64,000 nucleotides of DNA from Methylobacillus arboreus (GTDB lineage Bacteria; Pseudomonadota; Gammaproteobacteria; Burkholderiales; Methylophilaceae): contig NZ_JAJAVC010000006.1 in assembly GCF_020532725.1 (NCBI RefSeq), forward strand, positions 558,001 to 622,000, read 5' to 3'. Both the position numbers and the translations under genes were made by a program. The notes under the pieces were generated by a model, which was given only the letters and a program-made list of their open reading frames with translations, made no database searches and was not told the DNA's origin. Below are positions 38,875 through 48,300 of the stretch, in pieces (within the stretch, counting starts at the first letter, position 1; each line of letters starts with the position of its first letter).

Positions 38875-39332
38875 TTTGTCCCCTCCTTGGCAGCCAGCTT
38901 GATCGCGGCACGGATGCGCGGATAAGTACCGCAGCGGCAGATATTGCCGCTCATAGCTTCGTCGATTTCGTCATCGGTGGGGTTGGATGTGCTCTTGAGC
39001 AGGGCAGTTGCGGACATCACCTGGCCTGCCTGGCAGTAGCCGCACTGGGCCACGCCGAGTTCCAGCCAGGCCTGCTGTACTGCCTTGCCCACTTTGTCTT
39101 CGCCGATCGCTTCCACAGTCGTGATCTTTTTGCCTACCGCAGCTGATACCGGCGTCACGCAGGCACGCACCGGTTCATTGTCCAGGTGCACGGTGCATGC
39201 GCCACATAAAGCCATGCCGCAGCCGAACTTGGTGCCGGTCAGTTGCGCGATATCGCGTATTGCCCATAGCAAGGGCATCTCATTCGGCACATCCAGCTGA
39301 CTGCTTTTGCCGTTAATTTCCAGCGTGACCAT
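38871..39332 (-). CDS. 2Fe-2S subunit of the molybdenum hydroxylase (IorA-like)
   Basis: The 153-residue protein has the plant-type ferredoxin cluster motif [15 protein letters not shown]...C in the first half and the second cluster motif [10 protein letters not shown]...[12 protein letters not shown] in the second, so two [2Fe-2S] centres. It passes electrons from the molybdenum site. It has no signal of its own and would be co-exported with its Tat-tagged partner. ATG 39332 has GGAAAGG in front; the in-frame ATG at 39347 is less likely. It is the first gene of the operon, divergent from a LysR gene. Confidence 0.93.
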   Translation of the reverse strand: MVTLEINGKSSQLDVPNEMPLLWAIRDIAQLTGTKFGCGMALCGACTVHLDNEPVRACVTPVSAAVGKKITTVEAIGEDKVGKAVQQAWLELGVAQCGYCQAGQVMSATALLKSTSNPTDDEIDEAMSGNICRCGTYPRIRAAIKLAAKEGTK

Positions 39333-39366
39333 GGTTTTCCTTTCCATCCAAAAACGGGAAAACGTT

Positions 39367-39384
39367 ATATATTTTAAAATATAT
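39367..39384. promoter_or_regulatory. AT-rich palindrome upstream of the hydroxylase operon
   Basis: The 18-bp perfect palindrome ATATATTTTAAAATATAT lies 35 bp before the hydroxylase operon start, in the shared gap with the LysR gene. It may be a regulator site or overlap the promoter. Confidence 0.4.
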
Positions 39385-39435
39385 CGTTTATTATCAATAT
39401 GATATGCAGAGTATGAGCATATTCCCCTACTCTTT

Positions 39436-39475
39436 AAATGGAAATATCATCATTTTAGAATTCCATTTTATGGAA
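39436..39475. promoter_or_regulatory. Candidate LysR operator cluster (TTCCAT/ATGGAA)
   Basis: TTCCAT-TTT-ATGGAA at 39461-39475 is a perfect inverted repeat, and AAATGGAA at 39436-39443 repeats the half-site in inverted form 17 bp away. Three copies of one half-site between divergent LysR and target genes suggest a LysR recognition and activation site. Confidence 0.5.
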
Positions 39476-39508
39476 TAATGATGCGTCAATATCAACACGG
39501 ACTCGTCC

Positions 39509-40423
39509 ATGCTCAATCGCCTGGAAATGATGCGCATCTTTTGCGCCGCTGCTGAAGCACCCAGCTTCAAGGAAGCCGCCACACGGCTGAGCGTATCGCC
39601 ACAGGCGGTCACGCGCGCCATCAAGGAACTGGAATCCCTGCTTGGCGAGCCATTGTTCTACCGCAATACACGGCAGATGCGCATTACGGAATTTGGTGAA
39701 CAGCTTGCATTGCGGGCGCGCGACACAATCCGCAGTGTGGATGATTTATTCCTCACCAGCGGAAATCAGCAGAAGCAGGATATCGGTGGGGTAGTGCGCA
39801 TCACCGCACCTGTCGTGATCGGCAAGCATTTTCTGTTGCCGGTCCTGAGCCGGATTGCACATGAGCATCCGCATATCACCATTGACCTCCGGCTCTCGGA
39901 CATGCACAGCGACGTGGTGGAACAGCAGATTGATATTGGCGTCCGCGTGGGGTTTTTGCGCGACAGCAGCTTTGTCGCCCGCTCCCTGGCAAAACTATCA
40001 TTTATCGTTGTCGCCACACCGGAACTAATCGCGCGCGCGGGTACGCCACAGAACCTGAACGACTTGCATGAAGTACCCACCATTGCACTGGTCGACAAGA
40101 GCAGCGGCAAAAGCTGGCCTTGGTTTTTTGCCGATGGCCAGCAATTCAATCCAAGGACGACCAGTTTCATCACCGATGACTCTGATACGGAATTGTCGCT
40201 GGCACTCAATGGCGTGGGTTTTGCCCAGCTTGGCTCTCCGCTCGTCATTCCACACCTGAGGAGCGGACGGCTGGTCACCGTACTGGATGAATTTGTCGCG
40301 CCATCGTGGAATGTATATGTTTATCGCCCCAGGCGCGGCCCAGTGCCGGAACGCATCCGCATCGTCTATGACGAGATTGCGCAAGCGCTCAGCGACCCGG
40401 CGTTTTACCCCACCCGGCGCTAA
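39509..40423 (+). CDS. LysR-family regulator of the molybdenum hydroxylase operon
   Basis: The 304-residue LysR protein has its helix-turn-helix in residues 18-45 (FKEAATRLSVSPQAVTRAIKELE) and a type-2 periplasmic-binding fold effector domain. It belongs to the same broad subgroup as the regulators at 5357 and 54240. It is divergent from the hydroxylase/XdhC operon and separated by a 176-bp gap holding TTCCAT inverted repeats, so control of that operon is likely. The inducer is unknown, plausibly the enzyme's substrate. Confidence 0.88.
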   Translation: MLNRLEMMRIFCAAAEAPSFKEAATRLSVSPQAVTRAIKELESLLGEPLFYRNTRQMRITEFGEQLALRARDTIRSVDDLFLTSGNQQKQDIGGVVRITAPVVIGKHFLLPVLSRIAHEHPHITIDLRLSDMHSDVVEQQIDIGVRVGFLRDSSFVARSLAKLSFIVVATPELIARAGTPQNLNDLHEVPTIALVDKSSGKSWPWFFADGQQFNPRTTSFITDDSDTELSLALNGVGFAQLGSPLVIPHLRSGRLVTVLDEFVAPSWNVYVYRPRRGPVPERIRIVYDEIAQALSDPAFYPTRR

Positions 40424-40439
40424 TATGTAAGTAAAGCGC

Positions 40440-41675
40440 TCAATGCAGGTCGCGCATATTGAGCCTGCGCAACCTGGGCGCAAACTTTGCCACGGCGCCG
40501 ACCACGGCAATGGTCATGGCACCGCCAAAGATCACTGAAGGCACCAGCCCCAACAACCTGGCTGCCATGCCCGACTCAAATGCGCCCAACTCATTGGATG
40601 AGCCAATGAAAATGCCGTTGATGGCAGACACGCGGCCACGCATTTCATCCGGCGTCACCAATTGCATGATGGTCGTCCGCACAATCACCGATACGCCGTC
40701 ACAAATCCCCGAAATCAACAACAGGAAAGCCGCCAGCCAGAAACTGCCGCTCAAGGCAAACGCAATGATGCTGAGGCCAAAACCCGCAACCGCCATCAGC
40801 AAAATACGGCCGGCATGGCGGTTGACCGGGTGGTGCGTGAGCCATATCCCGGTGGCAATGGCACCCACCGCGGGCGCAGCACGCAGGATGCCCAGGCCTT
40901 CCGGGCCATGGTTGAAGACATCATGAATAAACATGGGCAGCATGGCCACCGCCCCGCCAAACAACACGGCAAACATATCCAGTGCCTGCGCTCCCAGCAT
41001 CACCTGGTTATTGAAGACAAAACGCAACCCCTGGGAAATGCTGGCAAATACCGGCGTGCTGTCGGTTGCAGGCGGCTGCCTGACCTTAAGGCTCAACATC
41101 GCGGCCACCGCTACCAGCGCAAATACGGCAGAGCTGCAATACGCTGCACTGATCCCGGCCCAGGCGATCATGCCGCCGCCGATGGCAGGCCCCAGCACCA
41201 AGCCTGTCTGCAATACCGAACTGCCTATGCTGGCTGCACGCGCAAACTGCTGGCGCGGCAGCACCAGGGCAAACAGCGCGCTATAGGAAGGCCCAATGAA
41301 AGCGCGCGCAAAACCAACACAGGCAATGGAAATGTAGATATAAAGCGAAGACTCACTTTCATGCCACAGCCACCCTGCAGCGATTGCTGCTAATACCAGC
41401 GCGTTAATCACCAGCACAATGCTTGCCAGTACACCGAACATGCGGCGCGAGTAATGGTCCACCGCATAACCAGCAAACAAGGCCATGCAGAAATAAGGAA
41501 TCACTTCCGCCAGACCGATCAAACCCAAGGACAGGGGATCGCGCGTGATCTGGTAGATATGCCAACCGACTACCACCGCCATGATCTGGTAGGAAAAGGT
41601 AATGCTGACGCGAAAAGCCAGCAATCTCAGGAACGCAGGGTTGCGTAAAGGGTAAGACGAAACGTCAGGTAACAT
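40440..41675 (-). CDS. MFS transporter (EntS-like exporter family)
   Basis: The 411-residue protein has about 12 hydrophobic spans. MFS loop motifs include YAVDHYSRRMFGV after span 2 and a matching VNRHAGRILLM after span 8. The start region (NPAFLRLLAFRVSITFSYQIMAVVVGWHIYQ) is typical of the MFS_3/EntS-like group, which exports siderophores and drugs. No siderophore genes are near; the substrate is unknown. It converges on the LysR gene with 16 bp between stops. Confidence 0.87.
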   Translation of the reverse strand: MLPDVSSYPLRNPAFLRLLAFRVSITFSYQIMAVVVGWHIYQITRDPLSLGLIGLAEVIPYFCMALFAGYAVDHYSRRMFGVLASIVLVINALVLAAIAAGWLWHESESSLYIYISIACVGFARAFIGPSYSALFALVLPRQQFARAASIGSSVLQTGLVLGPAIGGGMIAWAGISAAYCSSAVFALVAVAAMLSLKVRQPPATDSTPVFASISQGLRFVFNNQVMLGAQALDMFAVLFGGAVAMLPMFIHDVFNHGPEGLGILRAAPAVGAIATGIWLTHHPVNRHAGRILLMAVAGFGLSIIAFALSGSFWLAAFLLLISGICDGVSVIVRTTIMQLVTPDEMRGRVSAINGIFIGSSNELGAFESGMAARLLGLVPSVIFGGAMTIAVVGAVAKFAPRLRRLNMRDLH

Positions 41676-41744
41676 GGTGTTATTGTAAAGAAAGCGCCAG
41701 GTTCATTACACCATGGCATTATCAGGGCTATCCGCCTAGCATCA

Positions 41745-42191
41745 TCAGCCCTTTAGCAGCCAGCGCCGCAGCAGGGCGATCACCGGCAAGGCGGCCAGCC
41801 CGCCCAAGGCATCGGCAAGCAGGTCATCGAGGCCGGCCTGCCGGCCCTGGATGAACAATTGGTGCAGTTCATCTGCAGCGCCAATCAGGACCACGAGCAC
41901 CCATGCCACCCCCAAGGGAAGACGTGGAAACGCCAGGCCGGCCAGCACCCCGATAGTGCCAAAGGCAAAAAAGTGCACGACTTTATCCCATGGCGGCGGA
42001 AATAACGAACCTGCCCCAGGCGCCTCGCCTCCAATGAAAATACCGGCGATCACAAGAATCAGCATGCCTAGTGCCAGGAATTTCAGACGTTCAGGTGTAA
42101 TCAATATATTTGTATTCAGGTAGTTAAGCAGATGCGTGGCAGTCAATAGACAATAGCCGAAGCCAAATGCGCAGGAGCCCAATCCTAGCAC
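41745..42191 (-). CDS. VanZ-like membrane protein
   Basis: The 148-residue protein has four membrane spans and the VanZ-type motif set: WDKVVHFFAFGTIGVLAGLAF, GAADELHQLFIQGRQAGLDDLLADALGG. VanZ relatives have no defined activity, although VanZ itself gives teicoplanin resistance. Conserved His, Glu and Asp of the motif are present. It lies 9 bp after the GNAT gene on the minus strand and may be in the same transcript. Confidence 0.85.
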   Translation of the reverse strand: MLGLGSCAFGFGYCLLTATHLLNYLNTNILITPERLKFLALGMLILVIAGIFIGGEAPGAGSLFPPPWDKVVHFFAFGTIGVLAGLAFPRLPLGVAWVLVVLIGAADELHQLFIQGRQAGLDDLLADALGGLAALPVIALLRRWLLKG

Positions 42192-42200
42192 GGTACGGCA

Positions 42201-42659
42201 TTAGCTGCCATCTTGTGCATGCACAGGCCATGCCAGGGACTTGCGCATGCAGCGGTGGGGAATCCCTACTTGCTGGAACACATCGCCATCGACGCAATAT
42301 CCCAATGCCTGGTAAAAACCAATCGCGGTTTCGCGCGCATCTAGCATCACTTCATCAAATCCGCGTTGCCGCAAGAATTGCTCGGTAGCATTGACAAGTA
42401 CTCGCCCCAGGCCGCGTCCCTGCATTGCGGGAGCAACCGCCATCTGGCGCAGCTTGGCCAGTGGCTTTTGGGCTGGCTTGACGACCAGGAAGGCTAACAA
42501 ATCACCTTGCTCAACCAGTCCGAAATGCCATTGCTGCGCTTCATCCGCAAGATCGGCCGCACTCAGTGTCAACCCGAGCGGCATACGCAGCACTTGCTCA
42601 CGCAAGCGCAGGCTTTTATCGTAAAGATCGGAAGCATGCCTGATCTCGCTGAAAATCAT
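42201..42659 (-). CDS. GNAT-family N-acetyltransferase
   Basis: The 152-residue protein shows the acetyl-CoA binding motif LRQMAVAPAMQGRGLGRVLVNATEQFL and the later strand FYQALGYCVDGDVFQQVGIPH. It resembles ElaA/YitI-type small acetyltransferases. The acceptor is unknown. It sits 2 bp after the stop of the diguanylate cyclase gene, on the same strand, so it may be co-transcribed. Confidence 0.88.
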   Translation of the reverse strand: MIFSEIRHASDLYDKSLRLREQVLRMPLGLTLSAADLADEAQQWHFGLVEQGDLLAFLVVKPAQKPLAKLRQMAVAPAMQGRGLGRVLVNATEQFLRQRGFDEVMLDARETAIGFYQALGYCVDGDVFQQVGIPHRCMRKSLAWPVHAQDGS

Positions 42660-42661
42660 CC

Positions 42662-44458
42662 TTAGAGCCCTGTTGTACCAATCACCAGGTTGCGCCCCCC
42701 CTGTTTTGCACGATACAAGGCCTTGTCTGCACGTGGCAGCAATGTTGCCGCACTTTCATCCTGTTCGCGTTCTGCAACACCTGCACTAAAAGTGATAAGC
42801 ACGCGCTCATTATTGAGCATGAAAAAATTACGCGTAAGGTCACGCTGTGCACGCTTCATGATGTCAACTGCCTCCGCCTCTCCTGTCCCCGGCAGGATAA
42901 TGATGAACTCTTCTCCGCCATACCGCGCCAGCACATCGGTGCTGCGCAACGACTCCCTGATGACCTTGGACAGATGCACCAGCGCCTTGTCACCGGTCGC
43001 ATGACCGAGCTGGTCGTTCAAGCGCTTGAAATGGTCAATATCCATCATGGCAAGGCTCAAGCGGGTACCATGGCGGTTGGCCCGGTCAAACTCACGCTCC
43101 AATGCCTCCTCCATGCCACGCCGGTTCAGCGTGCCCGTCAGGAAATCCTCGTGTGCAACTTCATTCACGTAATCCAGTTTCGAGGTCAATTCCTGGATCA
43201 GTCGCTCGGACTCCACTACCTTTTGCTGTGTTTCCAGCAGTATCTCGCGCGACTGGCGGATATTGAAGCTGATACTCCGGGTATCTTCCAGCATTCTGTC
43301 TATCAGCGCATGCAACTCCACGATGTCTTCAGTCTCGGTGATTTTCTGCTTGTAGCCATCTATCTTGTCCTGGTAGTCGCTGGCACTGTCAGTCAGGTCG
43401 GCCAGGCGCACCACAAACATTTCCGCCATTTTCTTCATGGAATCGCGTGCATCCAGCAACCTGGGCTTTAGCTGCCCTTGCTTGAAGATCAGTTCCTTCA
43501 GGCTGCTTTCCGCGTCATACAGCATATCCAGCGACAACGGGCGCGACAGGATATCCTGCACAATCATGGTTTGCCCATGCAGCCATCGGTCCTCCATCAC
43601 AAGCTCATTCATGCTGGTCATCAATAGCCGCAGCAACTGCAATAGCGCATCATGGGTCCGCTGCTGGGTATCTCCATGCATTTCCAACGTGAACAGCACA
43701 GACTTGAGCCCCTCTGCCTGCTTCAGCACATCCTCTTCGGCATAGGCCAGCCGGATATCCTCAAGCAGCGCCTCTGCCTTTTTTGCCATTTCAGGCCATG
43801 CGGCAAGCTGCGGAATGACGATCAAGCTGATGGTGCGCATCAGCATCTCGCGCCAGTGGTCGGCAATCCGCGCGTAATATGCCCGCGCAGGCTCGTGCCC
43901 AGTCTCGGTCTTTTCCACCGGTGACACTGCCGCAATGCTTTCTCCCGGATCAGCACTCAACGCCAGATCATCGCCGCTGCCTGTCCCCCACGAATCGGCC
44001 AGGGCATGGATTTTTTGCGGCAATGCGGGATCGTGCTCGAAATTGCCCAGCAAGCGTTGCAAGCCTTCACGCTTGCGCGAAAGTGTCACGCCCCTATGGC
44101 TGGCCTCCAGCTGTTTGAGCAAATGGCGCAGCGCCGTTGGCCAGCTCACCTCCTCGGAAACCCCGGACTGCGGCAGCAGACCGGTCAACTGTTCCTTGAA
44201 TCGCTGCCAGTTGCTGCTTTCCACCGACTGCTTGATGGCCTGCGCCGCAACCAGGTATTTCGGGCTCTGCAAGCCTGCGACCAGCAAGACTTCATCCAGC
44301 GCATTGGCAAGCCCGGTAGAACTGTCTGCAGATTTCACCCCGGCGATTTCGTCATAGACGGCACGGAAATTATCGGGAGTAGGGGGGATTTTGCGCGAAG
44401 CAAGCTGCATCAGGGTCTGGCGCGCAATCTCAATGGCAGAAGCGGATTCTTGCATCAT
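42662..44458 (-). CDS. Diguanylate cyclase with a long helical N terminus
   Basis: The 598-residue protein ends in a GGDEF domain (about 430-595) with the active-site signature RYGGEEF, DIDHFKRLNDQLGHATGD for metal and substrate, and RADKALYRAKQGGRN. It should make cyclic-di-GMP. No RxxD inhibitory site is obvious upstream of GGEEF. The first ~400 residues are soluble, largely helical and coiled-coil-like, without membrane spans or a recognisable sensor domain. It may regulate surface attachment or motility; the input is unknown. Confidence 0.9.
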   Translation of the reverse strand: MMQESASAIEIARQTLMQLASRKIPPTPDNFRAVYDEIAGVKSADSSTGLANALDEVLLVAGLQSPKYLVAAQAIKQSVESSNWQRFKEQLTGLLPQSGVSEEVSWPTALRHLLKQLEASHRGVTLSRKREGLQRLLGNFEHDPALPQKIHALADSWGTGSGDDLALSADPGESIAAVSPVEKTETGHEPARAYYARIADHWREMLMRTISLIVIPQLAAWPEMAKKAEALLEDIRLAYAEEDVLKQAEGLKSVLFTLEMHGDTQQRTHDALLQLLRLLMTSMNELVMEDRWLHGQTMIVQDILSRPLSLDMLYDAESSLKELIFKQGQLKPRLLDARDSMKKMAEMFVVRLADLTDSASDYQDKIDGYKQKITETEDIVELHALIDRMLEDTRSISFNIRQSREILLETQQKVVESERLIQELTSKLDYVNEVAHEDFLTGTLNRRGMEEALEREFDRANRHGTRLSLAMMDIDHFKRLNDQLGHATGDKALVHLSKVIRESLRSTDVLARYGGEEFIIILPGTGEAEAVDIMKRAQRDLTRNFFMLNNERVLITFSAGVAEREQDESAATLLPRADKALYRAKQGGRNLVIGTTGL

Positions 44459-44573
44459 GGCTGCATCTTCAAGTTGATAGTGAAGTAGGGCATTAGCATA
44501 TCGCTAATGGGCAAATTTCAATATATCAATCAAGCAGCTTTTCACCCCGGAAATTCCGGAGATGCCACGCCGT

Positions 44574-44927
44574 TCACTCCACGGAAAACACTTTGGGCAT
44601 ATCGGGTACACTGATCCCGGCAATTGCGGGTTTTTGCTTGAGCAGTTTCTGAATGGCAGCCACCGGCACATGGCCTTCCACCACATAACCGCCAATCAAG
44701 GCCGTATGGCAACTCGACACCCGGGTGACGCCATATTGCTGCTTGATACGCGCCATGTCCTGGCGGTCAAACGCTTCCACCTTGAAGCCATGCTCACGCA
44801 AATAGGCCACGTATTTCTGGCAGCAGCCACAATTGGCGTCCTTGTACAGCGTCACCAGCGGCAATGCCCAGGCGGAAGTTGAACTGAGCAACAGCAGGGC
44901 AGCCATCAAGCGCATGAGAACAGACAT
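44574..44927 (-). CDS. DUF411 periplasmic metal-binding protein
   Basis: The 117-residue precursor has a signal peptide (MRLMAALLLLSSTSAWA) and the DUF411 core: TLYKDANCGCCQKYVAYLREHGF with a C-x-C-C cluster, then VSSCHTALIGGYVVEGHVPV with Cys-His. The thioredoxin-like fold with clustered Cys/His suggests copper or other metal binding; DUF411 genes often occur with copper resistance genes. No copper transporter is near. Its only close neighbour is the small periplasmic protein gene upstream. Confidence 0.88.
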   Translation of the reverse strand: MSVLMRLMAALLLLSSTSAWALPLVTLYKDANCGCCQKYVAYLREHGFKVEAFDRQDMARIKQQYGVTRVSSCHTALIGGYVVEGHVPVAAIQKLLKQKPAIAGISVPDMPKVFSVE

Positions 44928-45009
44928 GTTGTTCCGGAAGAATGGATCGGGAGCCTGAGTCTAACAGCTTGATGGCCGGCTGCTCAAACCGCCGCAGCGA
45001 GAAGTTGCA

Positions 45010-45291
45010 TTATTTGGCGCACTTTTCTTTTTTCTTGGTTTCTATTTCTTCCACCAGGCCATCTTCAATTTCGACCTCGACACATGCGCCCACTACCAGC
45101 GGGCCATGCTTTTGCTCAAGCTCGGTATCTTTGGTGACATTCAGTTGACGACCCGACACTACCCAGGTTCCCACATCCGTTTGCGGGCGGCTTTCAATCA
45201 CGCCGTAGAATTCTTCCTCCGCAGCCTGGGCGTTGAACGCCATGCCTGACAACGCAAGCATGGCAAGACTGATACATCGTGTTTTATTCAT
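45010..45291 (-). CDS. Small periplasmic protein, DUF5666-like OB fold
   Basis: The 93-residue precursor has a signal peptide ending FNAQA. The mature part EFYGVIESRPQTDVGTWVVSGRQLNVTKDTEL...GACVEVEIEDGLVEEIET follows the strand pattern of DUF5666-type OB-like domains (a 'G-xxE-xP, W-V-G, V, G-xVEV' pattern), ending in Lys-rich KKKEKCAK. ATG 45291 has a strong GGAGGAG; a longer frame to 45366 lacks it. The function is unknown. A perfect 12-bp inverted repeat lies just upstream. It precedes the DUF411 gene by 82 bp and may share its transcript. Confidence 0.75.
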   Translation of the reverse strand: MNKTRCISLAMLALSGMAFNAQAAEEEFYGVIESRPQTDVGTWVVSGRQLNVTKDTELEQKHGPLVVGACVEVEIEDGLVEEIETKKKEKCAK

Positions 45292-45313
45292 GGCACCACT
45301 CCTCCTATCAACT

Positions 45314-45339
45314 ATGAATGTGAAAAATTTCACATTCAT
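45314..45339. promoter_or_regulatory. Perfect 26-bp palindromic site (operator candidate)
   Basis: ATGAATGTGAAA-AA-TTTCACATTCAT is a perfect 12-bp inverted repeat with a 2-base centre, 23 bp before the start of the DUF5666-like gene. Symmetry and position suit a dimeric repressor overlapping the promoter; the TGTGA-N4-TCACA core resembles a Crp/Fnr-type site. Confidence 0.55.
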
Positions 45340-45377
45340 TAAGGAATAATTCCCAACAATTAACATGATGTCAATTG

Positions 45378-48300
45378 TTATGCCAATCCAAACACCTGTT
45401 CAAACTGCTCAACCGGCTGCGGCTTGCCGAACAAATATCCCTGATAAGCCAGGCAACCATGATCGGCAAGGAACCGTTGCTGCTCCCTGCTTTCCACACC
45501 TTCCGCCACCACTTTCAAGCCCAGCCCATGGCCCAGTGCAATAATGGTTTGCACAATGGAGGCATCATTACTGTCAATCAGGACGTCCCGCACAAAAGAA
45601 CGGTCGATCTTGAGTTGGGACAAGGGCAAGCGCTTCAGGTATGCCAACGATGAATAACCAGTGCCAAAATCATCCATGGCAAAGCCCACCCCCATTGCCT
45701 TGAGCGTATTCATCTTGATGATCATCTCCTCGATATTTTCCACCAAGGTGCTCTCTGTCAGTTCCAGCTTGAGATTCTGCGGATGCGCGCCCGTTTCCTT
45801 GAGAATGGCGAATACACGCTCGATAAAATCGTGCTGATGCAATTGGCGCGCACTCACATTGACGGACAGGCACAAGTTTGCAGTTTCCGGACGCTCTCCC
45901 CATATTACTAACTGCTTGCAGGCGCTGATCAGGACCCATTCGCCAATCGGCAGGATCAAGCCTGTTTCTTCGGCAAGGCCGATAAAGCCTGCGGGAGAAA
46001 GCAAGCCTTGTTGCGGATGCTCCCAGCGTATCAATGCTTCAGCCCCGAGCAAATTGCCCCGACTGTCCACCTGGGGTTGGTAATACAGCCGCATCTCATC
46101 ACGCCGCAACGCCTGGCGCAAATCCTCCTCCATGGCAGCGCGCTTGGTGATCAATGCCTGCATGGCCGGGTCAAAGAAACGGAAAGTATTGCGCCCCGCA
46201 GCTTTTGCCTGGTACATGGCAAGATCAGCACGCTTCAGCAACTCATCAACCGTCACCTGTTGCTCGTTGCTGAACAAGGCGATGCCCACACTGCAGGATG
46301 AATAATGCTCGTAGGCCGACAACCTGAACGACTGGCTCAAGGCCAGCAGAATTTTCTCGGCAATATTGCTGGCTTCCTGGGCGGCGTCATTGCTCCGTTC
46401 GCTGAGATTCTCCACCACGACCACAAACTCATCCCCGCCCAGACGCGCCACCGTATCCGTGATGCGTACACTGCCGAGCAAACGTTGCGCCACTTGCTCA
46501 AGCAGCATGTCGCCAAAATCGTGGCCATGGGTATCATTGAGGGTCTTGAAATTATCCAGGTCCAGAAACAGCAACGCACCCGAACGGTTGAGCCGCATGC
46601 TGTTGAGCAATGCCTGCTCAAGACGGTCAAGCAGCAACAGGCGATTAGGCAAGTTTGTCAGCATGTCGTAAAACGCCAGATGCTGGATTTTGCTTTCTGC
46701 CGCCTTGCGCTCCGTAATATCCCGCTCGACCGCCACCCAGTGTGTAAACACCCCGGCATTGTTCGCAATCGGCAGGATATCCATCTCCAGCCAGATTTCT
46801 TCGCCGTTTTTCTTGTAGTTGATCAACTCGGTACGCACAGATTTGCCCTGCTTGAGCAGATTCTTTACACGCCTCAATTCATCCATTTGGGTATTGGGGC
46901 CGTCCAGCATGTCTGGATCCTTGCCGATGACCTCCTCAGCACTGTAGCCCGTGAGCCGCTCGAATGCCTTGTTGACGAAGATGATATGCGGGCTTTGCAC
47001 CCCTTGCGGGTCCGCTTCTGCAATCAGGACAATATCATTGAGCCGGGCGATACTGGTTTCCAGCAGCCTGAGCTGCTCTTCGGAGCGGTTTCGCTCAATC
47101 GCGATCCCGACAATATGGCAACACGCGCTCACCAATTCCATTTCGCGTTGCTCGGGCATGCGCGGTACACGGCCATAGACGCCAAAAGTACCCAGCACCT
47201 GCTGGGTGCTGGATAAAATAGGCATGGACCAGCAAGCTCTCAAGCCATAGCGTTTTGCAATATCCCGGTACTCTGCCCAAAGTGGATCCTGCTGGATATC
47301 AGCGACAACGACAGTGCGACGCTCATACGCAGCCGTGCCGCACGACCCTATCCCTGGCCCGATATGCAGACCCTGGAGCTTCTTCAGGTAGCTTTGAGGC
47401 AGGCGCGGCGCAATACTCCTGCCGAATACTTCGGCCTTCTCAAGCAGCATGATAGAGCCAAGCACTTCCGGATATTGCGCCTCTATCAGCTCCACGCTGG
47501 CATGCAAAATATCATCCAGCTCCGCACCAGCCGCTATGCGCTCCAGCAAATGCTGCTGCTCGACTCGTAAACTTTCCTGGCGCTTTTGCTGTTCGATGTT
47601 TTCAACCACCTTGATCAGGTTCCGCGGGCTGCCATCCGCATTTTTTACCAAGGTTGCGCTGATACGCACCCAAACCGGCCGGCCGGACTTTGCCCTGTAC
47701 CGTTTTTCCACCACCGAGTAATCAATCTCGCCATTGAGCAGGCGCTGCCTGTTATTTCGCGCCTCCAGGCTATCTTCTTCATGATTGAGATCGTGGCAGT
47801 AGAGCTTCTTCAACTCCTCCTCTGAATACCCGACAATTTCGGAATAAGCCGGATTGACCAACAGAAACCGACCATCAATCGACGTCATGGCAATCCCTGC
47901 CGAAGCAGCATGGAAAGTCAGCCTGACCTGCTCCTGGGCCGATTTCAGCTCTCTTTCGACCAGCTGCCGCTGATGGATTTCAGCATGTAGCTCGCGCGTT
48001 TGCTCCCGTACCTTTTTACGGATTTGCAGGTTCCAGAGCAATACCAGGCCTGCCACCAAGCCAACCAGCAGCGCTCCACCAGCAAACCATTTCACTAGGT
48101 GGGCGCCTCCCTCAGTTTCTCTCCAGACAAACCCATCCAGAGAATAATCTGCCTTGACCAGGCCAAGCTCGGCAAACATCCGGGCAATCAATTCCCAGCG
48201 CGCCCGCGTCATACGTCCGATTTCGACCAAATCCGGCAAAATGAAGCGCTGCATTTCCCGTGCTTCATACATCAGTTGCTTGAGATCGGGCGGCTGCTTT

